The notes under the pieces were generated by a model. The model saw only the letters and a list, made by a program, of their open reading frames with translations, did no database searches and was not told the DNA's origin. This document shows, piece by piece, positions 56,508-64,000 of a stretch of 64,000 nt of DNA. The stretch is taken from positions 62,001 through 126,000 of the forward strand of contig NZ_JAHXPQ010000001.1 of the NCBI RefSeq assembly GCF_019391655.1, written 5' to 3'. Each line of letters opens with the position of its first letter. Positions within the stretch are counted from its first letter, which is position 1. The position numbers were made by a program, and so were the translations under genes. The DNA is from Mucilaginibacter rivuli. Its GTDB lineage: Bacteria; Bacteroidota; Bacteroidia; Sphingobacteriales; Sphingobacteriaceae.

Positions 56508-57518
56508 ATGGATATAGCAAACAGGAAAAAGATAACCGTAGTAGGCGGGGGCAGCTGGGCCACAGCTAATATTAAAATGCTGAGCGATAACGTGGTAGAT
56601 AAAGATATCTACTGGTGGATGCGTAGCGAAGAGGCCGTTGAGCATATCCATAAATACAAGCATAACCCGCATTATTTGAGCTCGGTTGAGATCAGGGTGC
56701 CTGCGCAGCATATATCCACCAACCTGAAGGACCTGATCGCTAAAGGCGACTATATCCTGCTAAACGTACCCGCCGCCTTTTTGAAAGACGCGCTGAAAGA
56801 CATAACACCTGATGACTTTAAGGGCAAAAAGATCATATCGGCAATTAAAGGTATTGTACCGGATGAGAACCAGATCATCGGTGATTTTTTGAACCAGCAT
56901 TATAACATACCCTTCGAAAACTTTGTGGTGATAAGCGGCCCCTGCCATGCCGAAGAAGTGGCGTTGGAAAAGCTATCTTACCTTACCATTGCTTCGCGAG
57001 ATGCTGACCTTGCCGCAACCTTTGCGGGGATGCTGCGTACCCGCTACATCAAAACCAACGAGAGCGATGATATTTATGGTACCGAGTATTCGGCTGTGCT
57101 CAAAAACATATATGCCATTGCCAGCGGTATTTGCCATGGTGTTGGGTATGGAGATAACTTTCAATCGGTACTGATATCAAATGCCATCCGCGAGATCAAG
57201 TATTTTGTGGATGCTGTACACCCGATAGACAGGGATATTAATGAATCGGCTTACCTGGGCGACTTGCTGGTTACAGCATACTCGCAGTTTAGCCGTAACC
57301 GTACTTTTGGGAATATGATAGGGAAGGGCTATACCGTAAAATCGGCCCAGTTGGAGATGAATATGGTTGCCGAAGGATATTATGCAGTAAATTGCCTACA
57401 CCAGGTTAATAAAGTGTACAAGGTAAACATGCCTATATGCAGGGCAGTATATGCTATTTTGTATCAGAAACGCTCCCCGGTACTCGAAATGCAACATTTG
57501 GCCGAAGAATTGAGTTAG
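56508..57518 (+). CDS. gpsA: Glycerol-3-phosphate dehydrogenase [NAD(P)+]
   Basis: Makes sn-glycerol 3-phosphate from dihydroxyacetone phosphate for phospholipid synthesis. A 336-residue protein with GGGSWATANIKM as the NAD(P) loop and VVISGPCHAEEVALEK in the catalytic part, then KNIYAIASGICHGVGYGDN containing the catalytic Lys region. GxGxxG is GGGSWA here. Normal length. Confidence 0.93.
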   Translation: MDIANRKKITVVGGGSWATANIKMLSDNVVDKDIYWWMRSEEAVEHIHKYKHNPHYLSSVEIRVPAQHISTNLKDLIAKGDYILLNVPAAFLKDALKDITPDDFKGKKIISAIKGIVPDENQIIGDFLNQHYNIPFENFVVISGPCHAEEVALEKLSYLTIASRDADLAATFAGMLRTRYIKTNESDDIYGTEYSAVLKNIYAIASGICHGVGYGDNFQSVLISNAIREIKYFVDAVHPIDRDINESAYLGDLLVTAYSQFSRNRTFGNMIGKGYTVKSAQLEMNMVAEGYYAVNCLHQVNKVYKVNMPICRAVYAILYQKRSPVLEMQHLAEELS

Positions 57519-57552
57519 CATACCTGCTGAACTTAATTGGGAGGTATAACAA

Positions 57553-57876
57553 ATGAAAAATTACATCTTAATACTCATACATATAGCCGGGGCCGCTATA
57601 CTTTTTACAGCGGCATGCAGCAGCAGTCCGGTATCTACTAAGCTAAAAGGCGAGTGGCATTCCACCGATGGCGCTACTATTCTTAAAATAACAAATAAGG
57701 CATTTACTTTAGATAGCGACTCCCCTATTGCGGAAGATTATTTTGTAAAACAGGATACCATATTTACCAGTTTCGAAGGTGCTTTACCCTACACCAAATT
57801 TGTTGTAAGGAAAGTAGACGACCACGAGTTAAAACTGGAATACCCGGATTCGGCATTGGTGGTGTTTAACAGGTAA
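57553..57876 (+). CDS. Small lipoprotein of unknown function
   Basis: A 107-residue exported lipoprotein (lipobox FTAAC). The mature part is a short beta protein, with KLKGEWHSTDGATILKI and HELKLEYPDSALVVFN. It is like other lipocalin-like Bacteroidota lipoproteins. Role unknown. It starts 34 bases after gpsA. Confidence 0.65.
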   Translation: MKNYILILIHIAGAAILFTAACSSSPVSTKLKGEWHSTDGATILKITNKAFTLDSDSPIAEDYFVKQDTIFTSFEGALPYTKFVVRKVDDHELKLEYPDSALVVFNR

Positions 57877-57955
57877 GAATATTGAAACTCGCTGAAGCCT
57901 ATCAGTATTTTAAATATCAGATACTTTGCTTACCTTTAAGTGTAATTTTCACAAC

Positions 57956-58183
57956 ATGACTACATTAACATTACAGGTTCCGGAAGCGCTTGAAAATGAG
58001 CACGACGAAACTGTCCGTTTGATAGCAGCCAAATTATACGAATCCGGCAAGATATCATTAGGCCAGGCTGCCGAAATGTGTAATATGAAGAAGTGGGACT
58101 TTGCCGAAATTCTAATCAAATACGGAGTACATTACTTTAATGATAGTGCCGAAGCTGCTATAGCCGATGCTAAAGGGATATAA
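57956..58183 (+). CDS. UPF0175-family antitoxin
   Basis: A 75-residue protein: TTLTLQVPEAL, then a helix-turn-helix-like part with KLYESGKISLGQAAEMCNM and the family end (KYGVHYFNDSAEAAIADAKG). UPF0175 members are antitoxins for DUF3368 PIN-type toxins. It overlaps the following toxin frame by 17 bases. ATG 57956 was chosen over 57926. Confidence 0.88.
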   Translation: MTTLTLQVPEALENEHDETVRLIAAKLYESGKISLGQAAEMCNMKKWDFAEILIKYGVHYFNDSAEAAIADAKGI

Positions 58184-58632
58184 GGTAATTATTACTGATA
58201 CGAGTTGCTTTAGCCTTCTGTTTAAACTTAACGCTCTTGACCTGCTAAATCAGTTATTTCCTGAAGTTATTACAACACCAGAAGTTGTTGCTGAATTTAG
58301 GCATCAATTACCCAATTGGGTCTTGATTAAGCAGGTAGAAAATAAACCCCCTTCAAAAGCAGTTTTTAGATCATGTTGACCTTGGCGAAGCGAGTGCTAT
58401 AGCCCTTGCTTCTGAAATACCTTATGATTTTATTGTTTTGGATGACGCAGCAGCGCGAAGATTTGCCGAAGGATTAGGTTTAACAGTAAAGGGAACCATA
58501 GGTTTACTTTTGATTGCGAAGAAGAGCGGCTTGATACCATCCCTTAAGCCCTACTTTGACAATATTCAGCAAACTAATTTCAGAATAGCGCAAAGCATTA
58601 TTGACCGTGTATTAAAAGACGCAGGAGAATAA
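58167..58632 (+). pseudogene. DUF3368 PIN-type toxin, frameshifted
   Basis: The first part (VIITDTSCFSLLFKLNALDL to EFRHQLPNWVLIKQVENKP) is in one frame to a stop at 58379. The rest (FLDHVDLGEASAIALASEIP, DFIVLDDAAARRF and on to the stop) is in another. The join lies at a run of five C at 58347-58351; four C would restore a normal ~154-residue DUF3368 toxin. The active PIN Asp residues are split between frames. So it is a decayed gene, a phase-variable one, or a sequencing error. Confidence 0.8.
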
Positions 58633-58641
58633 ATCCCAAAA

Positions 58642-58674
58642 AGCAAAAACCCCGGCTATCGCCAGGGCTTTGCT
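58642..58674. terminator. Terminator between the toxin and the DEAD-box gene
   Basis: AGCAAAAACCCCGGC and GCCAGGGCTTTGCT pair with a few mismatches between the two converging genes. Confidence 0.6.
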
Positions 58675-58721
58675 AAACTAAACTTAAACCTATGTTCCCG
58701 CATGCAGGAACAAACTAACAA

Positions 58722-60578
58722 CTAAGGCCTTCTGCGGCGTTCGCCACCACCATTACCGGAGCTGCGATCTTCGCGGCGTTTGCCCGAGAAATCGCGGAAG
58801 CCACCACCTGAGTTACCGCCTTCGCGGCGCTCACGGGGAGCACCGCCACTGTAACCACCTTCTCTGCGGCCACCACCACTATAACTGCCACCTTCGCGGC
58901 GTTTAAAGTCGCGGTTACCACCACCTTCACGGCGTTCGCTGGTGCCTTCGCCACTTACTTCTATACGTACAGGGCGTCCGTTAAATTCGGCGCCTTTAAA
59001 GCCTTCAAATACTTTGTCCGACTCTTCATTTGGTACTTCAAAGAATGAGAATACACCTTTCAAGTCTATCTTACCTACAATGCGACCGCTAATCTTAGCA
59101 GTGTTGCAAATGTAGTTTAACAGGTCGCCGCGACTAAAGTCGTCAACCGAACCTAAGTTGATAAACAACCTTGTGTATTCTGATTTGCCACCTGCAGCGC
59201 GTGGAGCACGTTCGCCGCGCTCGCCACGGTCATCGCGTAAGCGATCGTCAGCAGGAGCGTTCAAATCAGGGGCATTCTTATAATATTCTAAAAAGCGGTT
59301 AAACTCGATAGACGCGAAACGTTTGATCACATCCTCTTTGCTCAACTCTTTAAACTCATCCATGATGCGTGGCAGGTATTGCTCTATCTGCTGCTCGTTC
59401 ACTTCTACGTTATGTACTTTGTGAACAATGGCGAACAATTGTTTCTCGCAAACATCAAAACCGTTAGGTATCTCTGCTTTTGTGAATTTTTTACCTATAA
59501 TGCGTTCAATGTGACGGATCTTACCTAACTCTTTTGAGTTGATGATGGCGATAGACACACCAGTTTTACCGGCACGTGCGGTACGGCCGCTACGGTGGGT
59601 GTAGTTCTCAACCTCATCGGGTAACGAGTAGTTAATAACGTGCGTAACATCGTTCACATCAATACCACGTGCGGCAACATCGGTAGCAATTAATAATTGC
59701 AGGCTGCGCTCGCGGTAGCGTTTCATTACCTTATCGCGTTGTTGTTGTGATAAGTCGCCGTGCAAAGCATCAGCGTTGTAACCATCTTTAATTAACGATT
59801 CGGCAATTTCCTGGGTCTCAATTTTGGTACGGCAAAATACGATACCGAAAATTTCGGGATTGAAATCAACGATACGTTTAAAGGCAGCGTATTTATCACG
59901 TGCACGAACGATATAATATTCGTGCTCAATGTTTACGTTACCTGTGTTCTTTTCGCCCATAGTCAGCTCGAACGGATCGGTCATGTATTTTTTTGCGATA
60001 CGACGAACTTCGGTAGGCATGGTAGCCGAGAACAACCATGTTTTTTTGTCTTCGGGTGTGGTAGACAGGATACTGTCGATGTCTTCCTGGAAGCCCATGT
60101 TGAGCATTTCGTCAGCTTCATCCAGCACTACGAATTGTACTTCCGAAAAGTTGATGGCTTTACGGTTGATAATATCGAGCATACGGCCTGGCGTAGCTAC
60201 TACAATTTGCACGCCGCGTTTAATCTGGCGTAACTGATCAGAAATATTAGCTCCGCCATACACAGCCACAACGTTAACGTTGGTCATGTTTTTAGAGTAA
60301 TTTTTGATGTCGTTGGTGATCTGTAAACACAGTTCACGTGTAGGGCAAAGGATGAGTGCCTGAGGATGATTTTCTTCGAAATCAAGCAATTCTAACAGTG
60401 GCAATCCGAAGGCGGCGGTTTTCCCGGTCCCTGTTTGGGCTAATCCGACAAAATCGTTGCTGCCTGTTAACAATACCGGGATAGATTGCTCCTGGATTGG
60501 CGTAGGATTTTCGAATCCTAACTCAGAGATGGCATTAACAATATCATGACGGATCCCAAGTGTACTAAATGGGTTCAT
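58722..60578 (-). CDS. DEAD-box RNA helicase with RGG-rich tail
   Basis: Unwinds RNA, probably in ribosome assembly or mRNA turnover. A 618-residue protein with motifs in order: the Q motif FENPTPIQEQSIP, I (AQTGTGKT), Ia (PTREL), Ib (TPGR), II (DEAD), III (SAT), IV-VI up to HRSGRTARAG. A DbpA-like RNA-binding domain starts near 465 (EYTRLFINLGSVDDF), then an Arg/Gly/Ser-rich tail of tandem ERREGG-type units. The tail makes the DNA at 58730-58930 repetitive. Confidence 0.95.
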   Translation of the reverse strand: MNPFSTLGIRHDIVNAISELGFENPTPIQEQSIPVLLTGSNDFVGLAQTGTGKTAAFGLPLLELLDFEENHPQALILCPTRELCLQITNDIKNYSKNMTNVNVVAVYGGANISDQLRQIKRGVQIVVATPGRMLDIINRKAINFSEVQFVVLDEADEMLNMGFQEDIDSILSTTPEDKKTWLFSATMPTEVRRIAKKYMTDPFELTMGEKNTGNVNIEHEYYIVRARDKYAAFKRIVDFNPEIFGIVFCRTKIETQEIAESLIKDGYNADALHGDLSQQQRDKVMKRYRERSLQLLIATDVAARGIDVNDVTHVINYSLPDEVENYTHRSGRTARAGKTGVSIAIINSKELGKIRHIERIIGKKFTKAEIPNGFDVCEKQLFAIVHKVHNVEVNEQQIEQYLPRIMDEFKELSKEDVIKRFASIEFNRFLEYYKNAPDLNAPADDRLRDDRGERGERAPRAAGGKSEYTRLFINLGSVDDFSRGDLLNYICNTAKISGRIVGKIDLKGVFSFFEVPNEESDKVFEGFKGAEFNGRPVRIEVSGEGTSERREGGGNRDFKRREGGSYSGGGRREGGYSGGAPRERREGGNSGGGFRDFSGKRREDRSSGNGGGERRRRP

Positions 60579-60717
60579 GAAATATTTAAAAAACGTATTT
60601 AGCTATATTGCTAAATCGGCTGCAAAGGTACGTTTATTTAATTAGAAAAGCAACGGATAGCTAACTAATTGAAATTAAAGCAATTTGATGACAAAGGAAG
60701 GAGTGTGATAGGCAGAC

Positions 60718-60918
60718 CTAAGAAGCTAAATAACGTATTGTGCGTACTTCTTCCATTATATCGTCTTCGGATATTTTAAAGTCAGGTAGGTTCGCATCTA
60801 TCAATTTCCAACGTTCAGCAAAAGTTCGCTCACTGATCTGCTCGAACACATCTAATTGTTCGGGCTTAGAAAGCTTGTTGAACAGTTGAAGCACCTTTGT
60901 TTTATCGGCGGTTTGCAT
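60718..60918 (-). CDS. Small protein, antitoxin-like, unknown function
   Basis: A 66-residue acidic helical protein starting MQTADKTKVLQLFNKLSKPE. The pattern of a short helical start and a charged tail (DIMEEVRTIRYLA) resembles antitoxins of addiction modules, but no toxin gene adjoins it. It lies alone between the helicase gene and carA. Confidence 0.5.
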   Translation of the reverse strand: MQTADKTKVLQLFNKLSKPEQLDVFEQISERTFAERWKLIDANLPDFKISEDDIMEEVRTIRYLAS

Positions 60919-60979
60919 TTTTATTTATTTTCAATTAAAGTTACTGGTTTTTTAATAATTATCAAATAACGAAATAACA

Positions 60980-61011
60980 ACAAAGCCCGGCAAAATATTG
61001 CCAGGCTTTGT
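60980..61011. terminator. Terminator after carA
   Basis: ACAAAGCCCGGCAA and TTGCCAGGCTTTGT form a 14-bp stem with one mismatch and a small loop. It lies downstream of carA on the minus strand. Confidence 0.75.
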
Positions 61012-61034
61012 CAAATATGTTAATTTGAATGCTA

Positions 61035-62132
61035 TTACCCTATCATCTCCACAAAATCATCAAACAAATACCTCGAATCGTGCGGGCCGGGGGATGACTC
61101 GGGGTGGTATTGTACCGAGAAGGCTTTTTTGCCTTTTACGCGGATGCCTTCTATCGATTGATCGTTCAGGTTGATGTGGGTAATCTCAACTTTATCCGAC
61201 GCGCGGACAGCATCAGGCACTACACCAAAACCATGGTTTTGCGATGTTACTTCGCAATGGTTTTTGATGATATTTTTAACCGGGTGGTTTAAACCGCGGT
61301 GGCCATTGTGCATTTTTTTGGTTGGGATATCATTTGCCAAAGCCAATAATTGGTGGCCAAGGCAAATACCGAACATTGGTTTATCGGCCGCTAATATTTC
61401 TTTTACAGTAGCAACAGCGTAAGGCATTGCCGATGGGTCGCCGGGGCCGTTAGAGATAAAGTAACCATCCGGTGCAAATTCTTCCATCTCTTTGAAAGAT
61501 GTTTTTGCCGGGAATACTTTAGCATAAACATCACGTTCCGAGAAATTACGCAGGATGTTTTTCTTCACACCTAAATCTAATACTGCAACCTTCTTGCTTG
61601 CATTTTCATCACCAAAAAAGTAAGTTTCTTTTGTTGATACCTGCGATGAAAGCTCCAGCCCGTCCATTGATGGTACCGCAGCTAATTTTGCTTTTAATTC
61701 TTCAATGTCGGTAATTTCTGATGATATGATAGCGTTCATGGCACCCTTATCGCGGATGTGGCGAACCAGTTGGCGGGTATCGATATCAGATATCGATACG
61801 ATATTTTGCTCCTGGAAGTAATCCTGGATGGATTCGGTAGCGCTTTTGCGGCTGTAGGCGATGTTGTAATTTTTACAAACCAGGCCTGCAATTTGAATAT
61901 TATCCGACTCAACTTCATCTGCCTGGATACCATAATTGCCAATGTGCGCGTTGGTGGTTACCATAATTTGCCCGAAGTAAGATGGATCGGTAAAAATTTC
62001 CTGGTAGCCCGTCATGCCGGTATTAAAGCATATTTCGCCGGTAGTAGTTCCAATCTTTCCGGCGGCTTTGCCATAAAAAACGGTGCCATCGGCCAGTAAT
62101 AGTATTGCAGGTAATTTGGTGAAATTAGTCAT
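61035..62132 (-). CDS. carA: Carbamoyl-phosphate synthase small subunit (glutaminase)
   Basis: Supplies ammonia from glutamine for carbamoyl phosphate (arginine and pyrimidine synthesis). A 365-residue protein: an N-terminal CarA domain (TGEICFNTGMTGYQEI, then DIDTRQLVRHIRDKGAM) and a class I glutaminase with catalytic Cys in FGICLGHQ near 260, SQNHGF, and the His-Glu pair in QYHPESSPGPHD near 342. The large subunit gene is not in the window. Confidence 0.96.
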   Translation of the reverse strand: MTNFTKLPAILLLADGTVFYGKAAGKIGTTTGEICFNTGMTGYQEIFTDPSYFGQIMVTTNAHIGNYGIQADEVESDNIQIAGLVCKNYNIAYSRKSATESIQDYFQEQNIVSISDIDTRQLVRHIRDKGAMNAIISSEITDIEELKAKLAAVPSMDGLELSSQVSTKETYFFGDENASKKVAVLDLGVKKNILRNFSERDVYAKVFPAKTSFKEMEEFAPDGYFISNGPGDPSAMPYAVATVKEILAADKPMFGICLGHQLLALANDIPTKKMHNGHRGLNHPVKNIIKNHCEVTSQNHGFGVVPDAVRASDKVEITHINLNDQSIEGIRVKGKKAFSVQYHPESSPGPHDSRYLFDDFVEMIG

Positions 62133-62248
62133 TTGATGAAAATTGCAGGGATTGTAAAAACAGCGGAAATGCAGTTAATTGTCCGCCAAATGTGTTTGAA
62201 AAAATGAAGTATGGAACTCCTGTATTCACAAAAGACAAAGGTAGTGAT

Positions 62249-62280
62249 TATTTCGGATATCGGAATTTCGATTTCGAATT
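62249..62280. repeat. Dispersed CCGAAATCG repeat, copy 3 (minus orientation)
   Basis: Contains ATTTCGGATATCGGAATTTC and then GATTTCGAATT, the reverse complement of the 54893 repeat with small changes. It lies in the gap between carA and panB. Confidence 0.7.
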
Positions 62281-62375
62281 TTTTGAATTTTGACTTTGCA
62301 CTTATCAATAATTCCGGCATCGGACATCACACATCCAAAATAATGATATAACTTTGGCATTCAGAACCAATCATT

Positions 62376-63191
62376 ATGTCAGTACATAAAGAAGTTAAAA
62401 GGATAACCACACACATTTTACAGGAAATGAAACAGCGCGGCGAAAAAATAGCCATGCTGACAGCTTACGATTACTCGATGGCCACCATTGTTGATGCCGC
62501 GGGGATTGATGTGATATTGGTTGGCGATTCCGCTTCGAACGTAATGGCGGGCCATGAAACCACGCTGCCCATTACCCTTGATCAGATGATATACCATGCA
62601 TCCAGCGTAGTGCGTGCTATTAAAAGGGCCTTGGTAGTTGTTGATCTTCCTTTTGGGTCTTACCAGGGCAACTCTAAGGAGGCTTTGGCATCGGCTATCC
62701 GTATCATGAAAGAATCGGGCGCGCATGCGGTTAAAATAGAAGGTGGTTTAGAAATTGCCGAATCGGTAAGCCGCATTTTAACCGCGGGTATCCCGGTAAT
62801 GGGGCATTTAGGTTTAACACCACAATCCATTTATAAATTCGGTACCTATACGGTAAGGGCTAAGGAAGAAGCCGAAGCAAGAAAATTGGTTGAAGATGCA
62901 TTGAAGCTACAGGAACTGGGCTGTTTTTCTATTGTGTTAGAAAAAATACCGGCAACGCTGGCAAAAAAAGTGAGCGACCAGTTAACTATACCCACCATTG
63001 GTATTGGCGCAGGCCAGCATTGCGATGGACAGGTATTAGTAATACATGATATGCTGGGGCTGAACAAAGGTTTCCGTCCGCGCTTTTTGCGCCAGTATGC
63101 CAGTTTGTACGATGTGATGAACGATGCCATACAAGGCTATATCAGTGATGTGAAAGCTAAGGATTTCCCGAGTGAGAAAGAGCAGTATTAA
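62376..63191 (+). CDS. panB: 3-methyl-2-oxobutanoate hydroxymethyltransferase
   Basis: First step of pantothenate synthesis: makes ketopantoate from 2-oxoisovalerate and methylene-tetrahydrofolate. A 271-residue TIM-barrel protein with [19 protein letters not shown] at the start, [25 protein letters not shown] and the signature [13 protein letters not shown]; catalytic Glu lies in IVLEKIP. It is followed 2 bases later by the pseudouridine synthase. Confidence 0.96.
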   Translation: MSVHKEVKRITTHILQEMKQRGEKIAMLTAYDYSMATIVDAAGIDVILVGDSASNVMAGHETTLPITLDQMIYHASSVVRAIKRALVVVDLPFGSYQGNSKEALASAIRIMKESGAHAVKIEGGLEIAESVSRILTAGIPVMGHLGLTPQSIYKFGTYTVRAKEEAEARKLVEDALKLQELGCFSIVLEKIPATLAKKVSDQLTIPTIGIGAGQHCDGQVLVIHDMLGLNKGFRPRFLRQYASLYDVMNDAIQGYISDVKAKDFPSEKEQY

Positions 63192-63193
63192 TT

Positions 63194-63946
63194 ATGAGTT
63201 CCAACTTCGCTAACAGACCCGAAAACAAAAAGGTTAAATTTGAAAGCCAGCCTGCTTATGATATCACCGATAAGGATATCCTTTACGAGGATAATCACCT
63301 TATCGCGGTAAACAAACGCGCCGGCGATATTGTGCAGGTTGATGATACGGGCGATGAATCATTAGATGAAAAGGTAAAAAAATATATTGCCGCTAAATAC
63401 AACAAACCTAACGGCGCTTTTTTAGGTGTGATACACCGCTTAGACAGGCCGGTGAGCGGCATCATTATGTTTGCTAAAACAAGCAAGGCGCTGGAGCGGA
63501 TGAATGCCCTTTTTAAAGGCCGCGAAGTACATAAAACCTATTTGGCTGTAGTGCGTAACAGGCCAAAGCCGGAGCAAGGCAACCTGGTACATTGGCTGGT
63601 TAAAAACCCGCAAAAAAATGTAACCAAAGCGCACGACAAAGAAGTAAATGGCAGCCTGCGCTCGGAGTTGAACTACAAGCTGATCGGTGAGCTTAACGGC
63701 TATTACTTAATTGAGGTTGACCCGATAACGGGCCGCCCGCACCAGATAAGGGTACAGCTATCTACGTTAGATTGCCCGATAGTTGGCGATAATAAATATG
63801 GTTACCCCCGCGGCAGCCTCAAAAAAAGTATTTGCCTGCACTCAAGGCGCATCCAATTTATCCATCCAATAAAAAAGGAGCCAATAGATATCTACGCTCC
63901 TTTACCTAAAGACGGTTTTTGGGAAAAATTTGAAAGCCTGTTATAA
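63194..63946 (+). CDS. RluA-family pseudouridine synthase
   Basis: A 250-residue enzyme that converts uridine to pseudouridine in rRNA or tRNA. The signature is GVIHRLDRPVSGIIMFAKT near residue 76, containing the catalytic Asp. TGRPHQIRVQL is the second family motif. No S4 RNA-binding domain is seen, so this is the compact RluA/RluC-like type. The target uridine is unknown. Coupled to panB. Confidence 0.93.
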   Translation: MSSNFANRPENKKVKFESQPAYDITDKDILYEDNHLIAVNKRAGDIVQVDDTGDESLDEKVKKYIAAKYNKPNGAFLGVIHRLDRPVSGIIMFAKTSKALERMNALFKGREVHKTYLAVVRNRPKPEQGNLVHWLVKNPQKNVTKAHDKEVNGSLRSELNYKLIGELNGYYLIEVDPITGRPHQIRVQLSTLDCPIVGDNKYGYPRGSLKKSICLHSRRIQFIHPIKKEPIDIYAPLPKDGFWEKFESLL

Positions 63947-63950
63947 GCGC

Positions 63951-64000
63951 TTACAAATCGTCAAAATCGTCGTCGTCGTCATCGTCTATATCAAAGTCGA
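63951..64000 (-). CDS. 3' end of a gene with an acidic tail (5' part outside window)
   Basis: The last 50 bases, read on the minus strand, encode DFDIDDDDDDDFDDL and a TAA stop at 63951-63953. The run of Asp is low complexity; nothing about the protein's function can be told. Confidence 0.5.
   Translation of the reverse strand, partial: DFDIDDDDDDDFDDL

Overview
The window comes from a chromosome of a member of the Bacteroidota, most likely family Sphingobacteriaceae and of Mucilaginibacter or Pedobacter type. The support is: an IPExxxDY-family gene beside pyruvate kinase; a promoter of TTTG-N18-TAnnTTTG form before fumC; weak ribosome binding sites and several TTG/GTG starts; many Bacteroidota-style lipoproteins; a Nudix-type arabinose regulator; and many glycoside hydrolases (GH2, GH27, GH43, GH51, GH127). 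The genus is inferred, not proven. No rRNA, tRNA, CRISPR array, insertion sequence or prophage was seen.

Layout. 1-1.9 kb: the end of one GH43 enzyme and a complete second one. 2-7.9 kb: fumC, a lipoprotein, a low-molecular-weight phosphatase, the glycogen pair glgA-glgC and two tandem Lys-rich secreted peptides. 7.9-17.1 kb: a metallo-hydrolase, a tetrapyrrole-methylase-family enzyme, an FAD monooxygenase, miaE, a ParE-type toxin-antitoxin pair and nadD/gmk/yicC. 17.2-22.5 kb: acpP-fabF-rnc, an IPExxxDY protein and pyk. 23-32.9 kb: B12-dependent ribonucleotide reductase behind a long leader, a HAD phosphatase, three paralogous NTF2-like secreted proteins, cdd and parE. 33-47.5 kb: an arabinose and arabinan locus. 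47.7-49.6 kb: a very AT-rich putative anti-phage dCTP deaminase gene with a small unknown partner. 49.8-58.6 kb: lipoproteins, small membrane proteins, a polysaccharide deacetylase, a TolC/HlyD pair, gpsA and a frameshifted UPF0175/DUF3368 toxin-antitoxin pair. 58.7-64 kb: a DEAD-box helicase, carA, panB and an RluA-type pseudouridine synthase.

How genes work together. In the arabinose locus, extracytoplasmic GH51, GH127, GH27 and GH2 enzymes (with GH43 enzymes elsewhere in the window) would free L-arabinose from plant polymers. A galM-type mutarotase acts on the sugar, and AraA, AraB and AraD convert it to xylulose 5-phosphate. The Nudix-fold regulator sits between the divergent hydrolase genes and araBD. 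No sugar transporter or SusC/SusD pair lies in the window. The GH27 enzyme carries a D-I pair where classical alpha-galactosidases have D-D, which points to beta-L-arabinopyranosidase activity.

The best candidates for new biology are: the AT-rich deaminase plus its 77-residue partner and the long palindrome behind it; the NTF2-like paralogues sharing a GTAAC-N17-GTC promoter; a toxin-antitoxin cassette flanked by direct repeats of the miaE 5' end; and several dispersed palindromic repeat families placed right after stop codons.
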